The position numbers and the translations under genes are program-made. Source: Azolla caroliniana (lineage: Eukaryota > Polypodiophyta). From it: a stretch of DNA of 64,000 nt. How positions within the stretch are numbered: the stretch's first letter is position 1; every line of letters starts with the position of its first letter. Under the pieces are notes generated by a model that ran no database searches, was not told the DNA's origin, and saw only the letters and a program-made list of their open reading frames with translations. Below, one piece after another: positions 1 to 10,400 of this stretch. Location: positions 8,432,001 to 8,496,000 of the forward strand of contig JBHGNT010000013.1 in NCBI GenBank assembly GCA_043228905.1, read 5' to 3'.

Positions 1-1138
1 GCCAGTCTTAAGTCTCATAGTTATTCTTGTACTTATTCTTCATATAATATAATATATCTTTTGCTATCATCATTAGAGCTCTCTCTCTCTCCTTCTCTCA
101 TGAGTTCTACACCCTTTTCTCTCTCTTAGTACTAATTCGCATCTTTTAGTACTAATTCCCTCTCTCTTAGTACTATTCCTGACAATGAGTGGTTCAGATC
201 CTTTGATCGTCTCTATTCGATAATCGGCATTTGTTAAGCCACTTGTGTTAGGAGTCTTGTTGGTTGATCCGGCCCCATGTTGGGATTTTAGCGGTGTCGT
301 GACGTTCTCCCTTGGGTACTCTGTCGACTCGGATCTATTTTTCCCTTGAATCGTATCTGGTGTTTCAGTCGGTTGGACTTTGTCTCTTTTGACTTTGTCA
401 TTTCTGACTCTGGACAATTTGACTTTGTCTTCGAGTTCGACTCGTGGACCTCCTACCGATTCGACGTCGGCAGGTATGTTGTCAACTTGCTCAAGTTCAG
501 GTTTACGTCGAATCTCCAATTCAGCTAGCTGGGAAGGTCCTTCTACGACATCTCTGTCGGCTTCCAAGGATACCTTTTTACCAACTACTTTCTTCTACTT
601 TTTACCGACATCTCTTGATTGAAGAATACGTCATTCCTCCACATCAGTTTCCACTTCGCAAGGGTAGTTTGTAGCAGAAGTCCCCATCGGTTCCATAACC
701 GAGAAATATGCACTTCGTCTCATGGGGCGCCAACTTACTTCTTTTCTCCTTGAGGATAGAAGCATAGGCTTCGCATCCGAATATACTGAGCCTATCGTAG
801 GTCGGCTTTTTGCCTGACCATGGTGCCTAGGGCACCTTGAGCCTTATGGCTCTCAACAACGACAGATTTATCAGGTATACTATCGTCTGCAATGCCTCGA
901 CCCTGAACTCCAGCTTTACTCCGACTTGCTAGAGCATTGCCATCACCCTCTCTTGGATCGTTTAGTTGATCCGTTCTGCCACTCCATTCTGCATGGGTGT
1001 GTAAGGAACGATCCTTTGATGTTGGATCCCTTTGTCGAACAAGTACTATTTGAAGGCCGTGGAGGTATATTCTCCTCCATTGTCAGAACGAAGTTTCTTC
1101 ACTCTATGTCCCGACCAGTTCTCCACCTAAGATGTCCA

Positions 1139-1576
1139 TCAAGTGAAGACCTTGAGCACTTCATCTTTAGACCTAATCGAGTAGGCCCAGACCTTCCGTG
1201 TACAATCATCTACAAATGTGATGAAGTATCGGGAATGTCCTAATGATTGTTCTAGCATGGGCCCACATATATCTGTGTGCATGAGCTCTAGGGGTTGTCG
1301 TACCATCTCGTAGTGGAGAGAGTGAGGACTTCGGTTCTGTTTCCCGTATTGACAATGCTCGCAAAAGTTCGTCTTTGCTTGAAGTTTCAGGATGTAACCC
1401 ACCACCATTAGTCGATCGAGTCTAGCTTGAGACATATGGTCGAGTTGTCCATGCCATTGGTTTGGGTCGGTCTTTTCGACTACGTTCAGAGCCCCTTCTG
1501 GATTGATCGCCATTAATGGGTACAAGTTATTGTACTTTTGTCTGCTTCCAATTTTCAGATTTCCACGGCTTATCAT
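1139..1576 (-). pseudogene. copia GAG-pre-integrase and integrase N-part
   Basis: A 145-residue open stretch of copia pol. Residues about 41-75 hold the HHCC zinc-binding module of the pre-integrase domain (WHGQLDH, then CEHCQYGK). The integrase catalytic core starts at about residue 99 with MHTDICGP, which carries the first catalytic Asp, followed by FITFVDDCTRKVW. The frame ends before the second catalytic Asp. The DNA to the left is still recognisable as integrase but carries stops. It is part of the minus-strand element spanning 1-2375. Confidence 0.8.
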
Positions 1577-1670
1577 TCATATTGACTCACTGATCCGTCT
1601 TTGGCTAACATGCTGATGGAGACCAAACTCCTTTTCAGAATAGATATGTGCCAAACTTGGTGCAAGGTGA

Positions 1671-1865
1671 TCATGTTGCCATTAGGCAATCAGATGGGAA
1701 CCTCTCCAGTCCCTGTGATTCTTCACTCCTGCCCATTGCCTCATTGGATTGTACCCTGAACACTATTGTTTCTTTTGCCATGTTGAAGTAGATGTTTTGG
1801 GCCAGATGCATTCTAATGGTGGAGTGTGCAATTTCGTCTGCAGATCTCCACTCTTCGGTTCTCAT
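1671..1865 (-). pseudogene. copia gag N-terminal scrap
   Basis: About 64 codons resembling the early gag (UBN2-type) region of copia elements: the stretch reading ADEIAHSTIRMHLAQNIYF matches the usual position where gag proteins have a hydrophobic helix after a Trp. Gag is otherwise deleted; the next recognisable domain downstream is the pre-integrase region. Confidence 0.5.
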
Positions 1866-2089
1866 CGAGGCATGTTTTTCATTGTGTCGAATCGCTTTGA
1901 CTTATCATCTCCTTCCATAGGGAAAAGTTTTTGTTGTCGAATTTTCTGATTTCAACTCCTGTTCCGGATGTTGAAGCCATGTATGTTCTTCTTCGAAAGT
2001 GAGATTTTTCTGACCTATTTTTGTTTCTTCTTCTTTTCAGCTTTTGAGTTGTTTGTTTCTTCCGAACTGTAAGTCACTTTGATACCAGT

Positions 2090-2202
2090 TGTTGATGGAA
2101 TATGCGTGCGGAAACGTATGTGAGGATCTGTCGTATGTGCTCAGCAAACAACATAGAAGGAAGGCAAGAAGATAGGCCATTGATAAGCACAGTTTGTTAT
2201 TG

Positions 2203-2241
<39 letters not shown>

Positions 2242-2375
2242 AGACTCGATATAGAAAATGATCAAGAAGAACTCTCTTTACAATGTTAGGTTATTGCTTA
2301 TATACTAAGCCCTAACTCTTTGGACGAGTTCAGACTAGGATACAAGGTGGAAGGAGTCAGCTTTTTATGCCAACA
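2090..2375 (-). repeat. 5' LTR of minus-strand copia, with PBS
   Basis: On the minus strand the LTR starts TGTTGGCATAAAAAGC and ends TTCCATCAACA, so it has TG...CA ends with the TGTTG/CAACA inverted terminus. A TATA-like motif (TATATAAG) lies near 2300. A (CT)n run at about 2206-2238 is inside the LTR. Directly downstream (2087-2077) is TGGTATCAAAG, the usual primer-binding site for initiator tRNA-Met. The partner 3' LTR is outside the window. Confidence 0.75.
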
Positions 2376-2429
2376 CCTTTTGCCAATCTAGAAGATGATA
2401 TTTCTTATTTCCAATTGAAAGGGTAAGTT

Positions 2430-2765
2430 ATTGCCTTTGGAGACATGAATGCTCATACAAGAAGTGACATGAATGCTCGTACAAGAAGTCTCCAACTTGA
2501 TGCACAAGAATCTTTCATGCCACATATCTCGAGGATGCACGAGGATATGCAAATGTATAGCCGCTCTTCTAGTGATGAAAAAGATCTGAACTAATTTGGG
2601 AAGTTACTCCTACTAATGTGCAATAGTACCGGATTGCATATTGCAAATGGTGTTTCCTTATGGCTCAACACTAATGGTTTTACATGTGGAAAACACAACG
2701 TTCGGAAATAGCATGATCGACCATGTGCTAATTTCTGAAGGTATTTTGGATTGTATGCATAAATT
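2430..2765 (+). pseudogene. LINE endonuclease fragment
   Basis: The plus-strand translation contains FGDMNAHT, then FGKLLLLMCNSTGLHIANG. This is the order and spacing seen in the APE-type endonuclease of plant LINEs (a GDFNART-like motif, then a conserved GxxLLxxC stretch). Several stops and an apparent short duplication (a repeat of acatgaatgctc) break the frame. It abuts a copia gag remnant on the opposite strand. Confidence 0.55.
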
Positions 2766-3240
2766 CTTCGGAATGCTCCAAAATTTGACACCAAGCCCCC
2801 GAAACAAACTTGCACCATCTCATCTTCCTCGACGGTCACATTGATAGAGGCAAGTGAGTCGCAAATGTCTTTGATCCGGGCCGTATAGTCGGCCATCGAC
2901 ATGTCCTTCTATTGGACATTGCTCAACTCTTGTCGAAGTTGCAGCTTCCGGGTCGTGGTGCTTGCGACAAAGACCTTCTTCAGGTTTCCCGAAGGTTCCT
3001 TCAGCGTCTTAGCGTCCCGGATATGGCTCAAGAGCTGGTTACTAGTAGTAGACGCAAGGCAATACATAACTCTGCTTGCCGCTTGTTCCCAAGTTGGGAA
3101 GTTCCTATGTGCCGCATCAGGTGTCGTATCGTTAGCTCCTTCAACATAACTCTAGTAACTGTTGTCATGCCTTTCGGCGCTGGATCGTTGCGTGAGTCGG
3201 GTGGGAACCGTTGGGATTTTGTACTAGGAGGAGGAAGAAT
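2744..3240 (-). pseudogene. copia gag (UBN2) fragment
   Basis: From 2902 leftward the frame reads MADYTARIKDICDSLASINV and then EEDEMVQVCFGGL, typical of the central helical part of copia gag. Upstream sequence to about 3240 is related but full of stops. The gag similarity ends near 2757, where the opposite-strand LINE fragment begins, so this is an insertion or deletion junction. Confidence 0.6.
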
Positions 3241-3763
3241 TTGAGACGAATCTAGTTATGAATAGATTTTAAGAAAGAGATATAAAAACCTCATGAATCC
3301 CACGACTATAATGTATTTAATTAGATTAATCAATATTAAGATAAGAATATGAATTTAGATTGAAAAAGAGATATCGAAACCTCGTGAATCCCACAAGTAT
3401 AGTTTATTTCATGAATCCCACGAATATAATTTATTAATTGGTGATTTTAGAAATATATCCAATTTCCAAAGTTTTCACACTCCCCTATTACATTGTGCTC
3501 CCCATCTTTATATAATGATGAGAGAGTCTTAGCAATCCATGCTTTTTCTCTAACTATAGACTATACGCTTTCTCTAACATCTTTTTTTTCCTAAAAGTGA
3601 TCATGCTTTTTCTAACCTCGTGCGTTTTTATCAACTATAGTGGTCATACACGCTAGATGTAACTTTTTCTATCATGCGTTTTTCTTATAACTAAAGCTTT
3701 TCCTAGAAAATATACGTGAACTTACCTTTCTATGTGGGATATCTACTTTTTAACACTTATGAT
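3241..3763. other. AT-rich spacer with short direct repeats
   Basis: No coding signal seen. It contains three degenerate copies of a motif around tgaatcccacga followed by an AT-rich tail (near 3293, 3385 and 3412), suggesting local tandem duplication. The rest is low-complexity AT-rich DNA. Confidence 0.4.
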
Positions 3764-3835
3764 GTGTTAGTATAATGGTAAGGCTTCAAATTATTAACAT
3801 GGAGGTAGAAGGTTTGAATCTTCCCCTATGCATGA
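3764..3835 (+). repeat. tRNA-derived SINE-like sequence
   Basis: An A-box-like TTAGTATAATGGT at about 3767 is followed about 45 bases later by a B-box-like GGTTTGAATCTTCC, then a T-rich stretch. This is the Pol III internal-promoter layout of a tRNA or tRNA-derived SINE head. No convincing cloverleaf could be folded by eye, so a SINE fragment or tRNA pseudogene is more likely than a functional tRNA. Confidence 0.45.
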
Positions 3836-4098
3836 TGTTTTTTTCTTTTTCTTCATATTTATTCAATCAGTTTTACATGTTTTTCACGCAATGTACGAAA
3901 TACACTACGACACCGTGCCTGAGCAGGTACTGGTACATGTTGTACGACCAAGATGCGTAGTTAGATTTGTAGAGCTTCTCTGTTGGGAGCGAGCTAGCCA
4001 TTCCTCTGTCTATTCTAATCTTGTTTCCTGTTCTCTACCGGGTGTTAGGGTTTATCTTTGGAAATCGCTTGTCAGCAGTAGAGGTTCTCAACCCTCGT

Positions 4099-4440
4099 GC
4101 TTTGATACCATGTGAAAGAATACGCACGGAAGCTTTGACAAAACTGGTTACACTAAATAGCAACAAAGAGTAAACACAAGTTTAATGGAAGCTTAGAATA
4201 CACATTTCACGGGAGAGACAGAGAGAGAGAGACAGCAGAAAGCATAAACTCGAGATTCAAAAATAACACTCTGTAACACTTTGTACATACAATGTGCTCA
4301 GTAAGCACTTTTGTACAAGTCCATGAAAGGATTGACATGTACTTCAATGTTCAGATGTGCAAATGACACCTACTCCCAAAAATATCCCTACGTACTAGGC
4401 TACATCCGTAGGCCTCTAATGGCCTACCGGTTACAATCCC
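4099..4440 (-). repeat. copia LTR with primer-binding site
   Basis: On the minus strand an LTR ends ...CTTTCACA at 4111, and the adjoining bases 4110-4099 read TGGTATCAAAGC, an initiator tRNA-Met primer-binding site. It was therefore the 5' LTR of an element running leftward. The LTR body (GAGA-rich near 4215, plus a shared block near 4290-4335) is clearly related to the LTR-like sequence at 9076-9520. The distal end is lost where the next copia begins at about 4441. Confidence 0.65.
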
Positions 4441-4597
4441 TGAAGGATATTGGGATTATTATATTGAAGGAGACCTAGAAGAGGCTCCAGAGATCCCTGA
4501 AGAAAATGCAACTGCTACACAGATTAAAGTAATTAAGGAATGGAATCAAGGGGCAAGAAAGGTATGGCATTGGCTCTCACTTGGCATCTCAGATTCG

Positions 4598-4996
4598 ATG
4601 CTTGGACACATACAGGATGCTATGCTTCCAAAAGAAGCTTGGGACAGTTTGGTAAAACTATTCGCAGTGAACACAAAGGCTAAAAAGCTTCAGTTGAAGA
4701 CTGTGCTAAATACCTTGGAAAAAGGTAAGATGTCAGTGAATGAATATGCTTTGAAAATAAAGAGCATGTGTGAATCACTTGCTTCTATTAATGTGAAGGT
4801 GGAAATATGCTTAAGAGGTTTAGGACCTCAATATAAAAGCTTCAAAACATCTATTCTCACAAGGGATTGCATCCTAAGTTTTCCAGATTTGGTTTCAATG
4901 CTTGTAGTGGAAGAAAGAAATCAGATGGATGATGTGAACAAAGGAAACTCTGAGACTGAGGGGCAATCCCTCTACAATAGTGCTGGAAGAGGCTAA
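4598..4996 (+). pseudogene. copia gag
   Basis: An open stretch of 132 codons similar to the UBN2-type gag of copia elements: W.SLVKLF, then LQLKTVLNTLEKGKMSVNEY, then a CESLASINV segment and a LRGLGPQYKSFKTSI segment. The frame ends at a stop within a Gly/Arg-rich stretch ahead of the zinc knuckle, which lies downstream after a frame change. It would form the particle shell if intact. Confidence 0.7.
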
Positions 4997-5128
4997 GGAA
5001 GAGGCCACAAAAGATTTGGTTCAGCTAGAACCAACAACAATTATCAAGGAAGAGGACAATAGGCTGTAAGTGGAAGAAACAACATCAGAGGCAGGGGGAG
5101 TAATCGAGGCAGAGGTAAGCAAACTTAT

Positions 5129-5377
5129 TTGAATGATGATAGCTATTGGTATTGTGGAAAACTAGGCCATACACAGGCTGAATGCTATAAAAAACAAAAT
5201 GATGAAAAACAAGGGAAGAGACAACAAAATAATTATGCTTCAACTAGTGAAGACTATGATAAAGATGGTGCATTTGTGATGCAACATGAAACAGTAGCAG
5301 TGGTTGAATGTTCACAGAGATGCAATGAAGAGTTTATGTGGTATGTAGATTCTGGGGCATCTAATCATATGACATGA
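5129..5377 (+). pseudogene. copia zinc knuckle and protease start
   Basis: The knuckle reads SYWYCGKLGHTQAEC; its first metal-binding Cys appears as Tyr (TAT), so this CCHC finger is damaged. The retropepsin active site follows as WYVDSGASNHMT near the end, then a stop interrupts the protease. It belongs to the copia spanning 4441-6917. Confidence 0.7.
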
Positions 5378-5472
5378 TAGTGGAGCAAGGAATGTAAGTT
5401 AAGTTTAAGCAAAGTGGATGCTTTATAGAGAAACAGGGAAAGCTTATTGCAAAAGGAAAACGTCAAGGAAGA

Positions 5473-5868
5473 ATGTTTGCGTTAAATGTGGATATGCCTA
5501 AAAAGATTACAAACATGTTTGTAGAAGGAATGAGTGTAATCTCAGATGTGGAAATGTGGCATAAAAGAATCGATCACATAAGTATGCAAACATTGAAAAA
5601 TATGTTGAGGAGAAATGCAGTGGCTGAACTGCCTAAGTTGAAAGAATGCGAGATGAGCAAAATATGTGAAGCATGTCAATATGGAAAGCAAAACAGGTTG
5701 CATTTCCCTCATGAAAGACATGTAAGCAAAAATTTGTTGGATTTGGTACATACGGATGTATGGGGACCAACAAAAAATGCCTCAATTAGTGGATGTAAGT
5801 TTTATGTAACATTTATTGATGATTGCTCAACGAAAACATGGGTTTACTTCATGAAAGAAAAAAAGTGA
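5473..5868 (+). pseudogene. copia pre-integrase and integrase
   Basis: The HHCC pre-integrase module is visible (MWHKRIDHIS, then CEACQYGKQNR), followed by the integrase start HTDVWGP and FYVTFIDDCSTKTWVY. The second catalytic Asp region continues beyond the frame end (about 5935-5970) but reads SNGGGEY rather than the usual DNGGEY, so the catalytic Asp appears lost. An ENG-like motif region near 6040 is also present out of frame. Confidence 0.7.
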
Positions 5869-6350
5869 AGTATTTGATTACTTTTGTAAGTTTAAATGTA
5901 TGGTGGAAAAGCAGATTGGAACTAGAATAAAATGCTTAAGATCTAATGGAGGAGGAGAATACTTCTCAAATGAATTTTTTGATTTTATATGCAATCAATG
6001 AATAAGAAGACAATTCACATGTAGATATACTCCACAACAAAATGGAGTTGCTAAGAGAAAAAATAGAACTTTGGTGAACATAGCAAGGGCTTTAATGACA
6101 GAAAAAAATATGTCATTGTATTACTAGGCAGAAGTCGTAAACACAACAAATTATATTAGATGAGTTGGGCAGCTGGTACAACCCAAAAGGAAATGTAGAA
6201 ACTGATGAAGACTATGAAAATGAAGACAAAGAAGGATTTGGGAGAGCTGAGAGACTTTCTTGGCATTGAGATGATCAGATTTGAAAGTGGTATATCTAGG
6301 TTGCAAAAATAGTATGCAACAACTATGTTGAAGAAGTATGGTATGCTTGG

Positions 6351-6917
6351 ATGCAAAACGATTGGTATACCACTAGATTAGAACTGCAAATTGAGGCTGA
6401 TTTGGGAGCCAAAATAGAAGACGTAAACATGTATAGGTCTATGGTGGGCAACCTCATATATTTGACCATAACAAGACCTAATTTGAGTTATGCTGTTGGA
6501 TTAGTTAGCCAGTTTATGCAACAACCAACAAAGCCACATTTGGACTGCATAAGAAGAATTTTGACGTATGTAAAAGCTACTAAAAATTATGGACTATTTT
6601 ACAAGGCTGATTTGGACATAAAGCTGGAAGGATATACAAATGTTGGTTGGGCTGGAAGCCAAACTAACAGAAGATCCACAAGTGGATAGATGTTTACATT
6701 GGGAAGTGCAGCTATTTCATGGAGTAGCAAGAAACATGCTACTGTTGCATTATCAAGTACTGAAGCTGAATATAGAGGAGTTGCAATAGCTACCTGTGAA
6801 GAGGTATGGATCAGAAGATTGCTTGTTGATTTGGGACAATATATAAATGGTGTAGTCACAATTTGGTGCGACAATATGAGCAACATTCAGCTCGCAAAAA
6901 ATCCAGTGTTCGTATGA
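6351..6917 (+). pseudogene. copia RT tail and RNase H
   Basis: Two abutting frames separated by one in-frame stop near 6687. The first carries YRSMVGNLIYLTITRPNLSY, a conserved copia connection motif. The second carries ISWSSKKHATVALSSTEAEY and later IWCDN, both RNase H signatures. Similarity stops abruptly after LAKNP at about 6910, where an unrelated LTR-like sequence begins. Confidence 0.75.
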
Positions 6918-7240
6918 TCGTATGAGATGATCATAATCAAGAACCTAACCATTAAGAAAACCTATGATCGTATGAGATGATAAAAGCTACTTCTTGAAAT
7001 ACACTGATTATTGTAAATACTCTAGAACATTCTAAAACATTCTAAAACATCTTAGAATATTCTAGGTCTAGAACATATAGAAATTTCTAGGCTATTCTAT
7101 AGGAACCTATAAATATAGACATACAATTCTTCTCAAACCAATTCGAATCAAAACCATTCTTAAGCTCTCATCGCCTATCTTGTATCCATTCTCATTCTAT
7201 CTTAATACATTCATTCTTCTCTTATAACTTCATTCCTCTC
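6918..7240 (+). repeat. LTR-like promoter block with heat-shock elements
   Basis: An unbroken non-coding block: a duplicated 18-20 bp stretch (gatcgtatgagatgat at about 6919 and 6965), a long GAA/TTC array (7018-7100), TATAAATA at 7108-7115 and a pyrimidine-rich leader. Its layout matches the gypsy LTRs at 18.99 kb and 20.3-20.8 kb. Its partner LTR and exact ends were not found, so the LTR assignment is an inference. Confidence 0.5.
7018..7100. promoter_or_regulatory. heat-shock-element array
   Basis: GAA or TTC triplets recur in strict 5-bp register (GAA 7025-7027, TTC 7030-7032, TTC 7040-7042, GAA 7055-7057, TTC 7060-7062), with imperfect units between. This is the binding pattern of heat-shock transcription factors. 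It ends close to the TATAAATA at 7108, a promoter-proximal position. Function is inferred, not shown. Confidence 0.6.
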
Positions 7241-7344
7241 TTCATGTGATCTCTTTAAATCTTTCTTCCGCCACTCTATCTTTTCTCTTGGTTTTGATAG
7301 TTGTATTCTTCCATCAACTTGGTGATATGTTCCCTGTGGCGTGT

Positions 7345-8790
7345 TCAAAGCTCGTATATGTCATTGGCCAACTCTTCTTGGATTGTAGTGATAACTGCTT
7401 TGTTGAGTTTGAAGAAGTTTTGACCTTGCTTCTTCCTGTTCACATGGTCAGCTCGTAATAGTTGTAATTCGGCAGTTTGAGCCGACCACGTCTTCCATCC
7501 ATTGTCCAAGGACTTGGACACCATTTGGCACATCATGTCCTTATGTCTAGACAAGATCAGGCACACTTTTTCCTCTCCCATGCTGAGCTTGTATTGCATG
7601 ATGGCCAGTTCCTTTCACATGTCAGCAATTTGAGCTTTGGCCGAGCCTTGATCAAATTGTAGTTTTGCTTCTGCTACCAATAATGCCAGCCTCTTTAGTT
7701 CATACTTTTCCGTTAGTTGCTCGTATTGGTTAGCATTGTCCTCCGAATAATGTTCCTCCTGCATTTCATATCCAGAATCTGTTCTTCTCTTATTGCTCCT
7801 TCATATGCATAATCTGTTGCTTTAGCTGATGATGGAGGTCATTTATTTCTCCCTACGTGGCTTGAAACAAGGCCTCGAGTTTGGTCTTTGCTGTTGGATT
7901 CGACCTTTCAGTTTCTAGACCTTTGTTTTGGCTTTTTCTTCCCTCTGGTAGGTGCTTTCACCTTACATTCTCCGTTTCTTGTAGTTGATCCTATAATTGT
8001 TGGTCCGGTATATGTGGGATCCTTGCATAGTTGTAGGTTTGAAGATGTTCTTCCGCTTCTTTTAGCTTTGCTTCAGCTTGTTGGAGTCGGGCCGATAACT
8101 CTTCATTGACCTTTTTGGTTGTTGACCACTCTATGTGCCTCAAGTCATATGCTTTTGTGGTCCGTTTGTAGACTTTGGCAACTTCTTTTGCCGCTCAAGT
8201 GGGTTTTGTTAATTCCTAGTGTACTTCAACAAGAGTTGTATTCAGAGGAGGCATTTGATTCGCCATACCTTTGTTCCTGGCGTCACGTTGCCGATCAATC
8301 CTCTGCAACTCCCTTTCCTCCTCTGGCTCTAGTATACTGACCATTGACCTCTAGATCATTTCTTGATCCTTGTGATCTCGTGCCAGCTGATCATAGGCGA
8401 ATTGTAATCCCTTAGCTAGCCAATCCATTAGCTCGTACGATGTGCCGAACTGTAGTAAGGCCGCGAATTCATGGGCCGTTGGTCGGATGTCGGTTAGGCC
8501 AAGGACCTTGTTCAATGATATTGTCGATGCCTTCCCTCTCTCCGTGGTGGCTTTCCGAACAGGTTTGACTAGCTCCTATGTTGTTGTCGATGCTTCTTTT
8601 TGTTCTTTTTGTCGACTACTATTGTTCGACTCTAGTCCTTTTTGCCAGTCAACTCTCTTCTTGATTCTATTGTTCAGTTGAAACGCATTGTAATGCCAAC
8701 CGACTCCTTTATTTCGGACGTGGTGATGGTCTTGGTTCCGCTTGTGGTCGACTAGCTTCCTGTTATGCCTTAGGAGGGTTTTCATCATTT
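7345..8790 (-). pseudogene. degraded coiled-coil ORF, probably retroelement gag
   Basis: On the minus strand the region from 8790 to 7345 translates, with several stops and frame changes, into a charged, Gln/Glu/Lys-rich protein. One clear stretch reads ELSARLQQAEAKLKEAEEHL, a coiled coil with heptad spacing. Another reads HEFAALLQFGTSYELMDWLAKG. No protease, zinc knuckle or RT is attached. Similar long coiled-coil gag-like frames occur in some plant gypsy elements, so that is the likeliest origin; a host gene relic cannot be excluded. It lies head-on to the LTR-like block at 6918-7240. Confidence 0.4.
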
Positions 8791-9075
8791 TTAGTGGGTG
8801 GAGGCTGGATTGGTGCTTGGGTGTTCAATCGCTTAGTGTTGTCTTGAGCGTCTTTCCATTGTTCTTGTGGTTGGGTCAGAATCTTTCTTCTTGCCGATTG
8901 TTGCAGCAATGCCCTTGATGATTGCCCCTCATCCCTTACTAGGGTATGACATCGTCGTGTGGTGACTGGCCATGGGCATAATATTGATAACTACTCTGCA
9001 AAAAATTTCTTCGTTGGTTTTCCACTGAGACACTCCCAATCAATAATTTCTCCTTCATATGTCGCTATGATTGTA
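8791..9075. other. spacer, no feature recognised
   Basis: No open frame or repeat of note. It is probably the upstream continuation of the degraded gag-like region, since a minus-strand reading gives Pro/Lys-rich fragments, but it is not alignable by eye. Confidence 0.3.
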
Positions 9076-9520
9076 AAAGTGAATGAATGGAAGATAAGAC
9101 ACAACCAGCTCACCCAGATAACAACAGAACACAGAAGTCAAGGTTTAATGGAAAGCACGAATATAGTATGTGGGAGAGACAGTGTAAGAGCAGAATAGTA
9201 AACTCAATTTCAAATTACTCAAAAAACTCTATGTACATACAATGTGCTCAGTGAGCACTTTTATACAACTCCTTAAAGGACTGACAGAAGTATTAACATG
9301 TACTTCAATGCTCATACAGAGCATCAAACACTGACTTTAAAAAATATTCCCACATACTAGGCTAGAGTTGTAGGCCTCTAAAGGCTTACCGGTTACAATT
9401 CAATCCGGATTACGATCCGGCTCTTGGTTCTAGATACCGATCCGGTTCATCATTGCAGACTCCGATCCAGCTCTGGCTTATTCAGCCAATCTGGATCCGG
9501 TTGAGCTTGTCCACTCAACA
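9076..9520 (-). repeat. copia-type LTR copy
   Basis: Related along most of its length to the LTR at 4111-4440: shared blocks around gggagagacag, gtacatacaatgtgctcagt, and ggcctcta-a-ggc-taccggttaca. On the minus strand it begins TGTTGAGTGG at 9520 and continues through four CCGG-rich motifs (9400-9500). No primer-binding site is seen at its left end (9060-9075), so the internal part of its element has been deleted. It may be a solo or truncated LTR. Confidence 0.55.
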
Positions 9521-9560
9521 ATGATAAATCCAACCCCCTGCTTGGGCATTAAATAGGATC

Positions 9561-9990
9561 TCTAACAAACACAAGCCACTTCTAACGGGAATTTCATGAC
9601 ATCATGGATGAACAGATCCTGTCTTGCTTGTGTTCTGTATGCCTTTGCCGATGGCGAGTATTCCCCAAAATATGACTCAAGAACATCTATCTTGATGGGA
9701 TCCATCTGATTGTAACCCTTGTTCTTGAGATTTAATAAGGGGTGTACCTATTTGTTGGTAATCTTGCCGACGTTTATCTTTATATTTATTTCCGCCACCT
9801 GCGGGTGGTGTTCAGCATCTGCGACTTGAACGTATCCTTGCAACCTGCTGGTCTGCAACTAGTTGCGTAGGTGCTCTAAGACTTGCATCGGCATGATTTC
9901 TTGTTGTCCTTTGTTGTCATCTGCAACCTCGTTGTTTTCTATGTTGGACTCCGAGAGTCGATGTTGGTTGTCCATATTTGCTTCGCTATT
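9561..9990 (-). pseudogene. retroelement gag-like fragment, unrecognised
   Basis: From 9990 leftward the minus strand gives one nearly continuous frame with two stops: an EHLRN/LQTSRLQGYVQVADAE segment, then INVGKITNK, then IKIDVLESYFGEYSPSAKAY. Its setting among gypsy debris suggests a gag piece, but I do not recognise the family. It ends at the LTR-like sequence to its left. Confidence 0.3.
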
Positions 9991-10017
9991 CTTTGCTCTT
10001 GTCACATTCTAAACTCG

Positions 10018-10080
10018 AACCTCTGACTTTTAACACACACAGTACATTGTGTTGTGTTAACCATATGGAAACTCTTGTGA
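10018..10080 (-). repeat. tRNA-like A/B-box sequence
   Basis: On the minus strand ATATGGTTAACACAAC resembles the A box and AGAGGTTCGAGTTT the B box, about 30 bases apart. The same kind of unit (ATGGTTAA...GCTCGAATC) lies beside the gypsy LTR arms at 15,623-15,682 and 20,717-20,782. In each case it sits just upstream of a heat-shock-element array in antisense orientation. No convincing tRNA fold was found. Confidence 0.4.
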
Positions 10081-10400
10081 CCTGTCCACATTCGATTGTG
10101 AACTTGTATATATTGTAGAGTCTAGTGTATAGTACATTCAAGAATATTCTAGTCGTTAGTATATTCTAGAATTATTCTGTGGTATATTCTCAAGATATTT
10201 CTCGAGTATTGAATCTCGGAAATTGTATAAATACTTGTAACATCCTTGGTCCCTTTCAAGGGATTCAACACTAGTCATTGACACATCAATCTAGTATTCT
10301 TGTTTCGCCTCATCTTTGTGTCCTTGATCTTTATTTCTTTCTTCATGCTCTCATGTCGCTCACAACATCTAGAGTTCCTAGCCTTGCCACATCTAGCTCC
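10081..10400 (+). repeat. LTR-like promoter block with heat-shock elements
   Basis: Contains TTC/GAA arrays (10,137-10,200), TATAAATA at 10,226-10,233 and a pyrimidine-rich leader, in the same order as the blocks at 6.9 kb and 20.3-20.8 kb but with little direct sequence identity. The boundaries and element are unknown. The next recognisable sequence downstream is a minus-strand gypsy pol. Confidence 0.45.
10137..10200. promoter_or_regulatory. heat-shock elements
   Basis: A perfect three-unit element (TTC 10,137-10,139; GAA 10,142-10,144; TTC 10,147-10,149) is followed by TTC 10,164-10,166 and GAA 10,169-10,171 and further TTC units. It lies about 80 bp upstream of the TATAAATA at 10,226. 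The motif pattern is read directly; binding by heat-shock factors is inferred. Confidence 0.6.

Larger units (their letters stand above)
1..2375 (-). mobile_element. Ty1/copia element, 5' portion, degraded
   Basis: Remnant of a copia retrotransposon read right to left. A 5' LTR (2375-2090) is followed by a primer-binding site for initiator tRNA-Met, a gag scrap (1865-1671), a pre-integrase/integrase block (1576-1139) and decayed integrase and linker sequence to the left edge. An open, highly charged 164-codon stretch at 567-73 is probably the integrase-RT linker and has no recognisable domain. Protease and most of gag are missing, and RT would lie outside the window. Frames are broken by stops, so it is a dead copy. 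Confidence 0.8.
4441..6917 (+). mobile_element. Ty1/copia internal region, degraded, no LTRs
   Basis: Plus-strand copia coding sequence with gag, zinc knuckle, protease, pre-integrase, integrase and RNase H in order. Integrase decays after about 6120. Most of RT is deleted, and sequence resumes near 6200 with the late RT/connection region. No LTR of this family borders it: the left neighbour is an opposite-strand LTR and the right neighbour an LTR-like promoter. It is AT-rich compared with the young copia at 28 kb. Confidence 0.8.
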
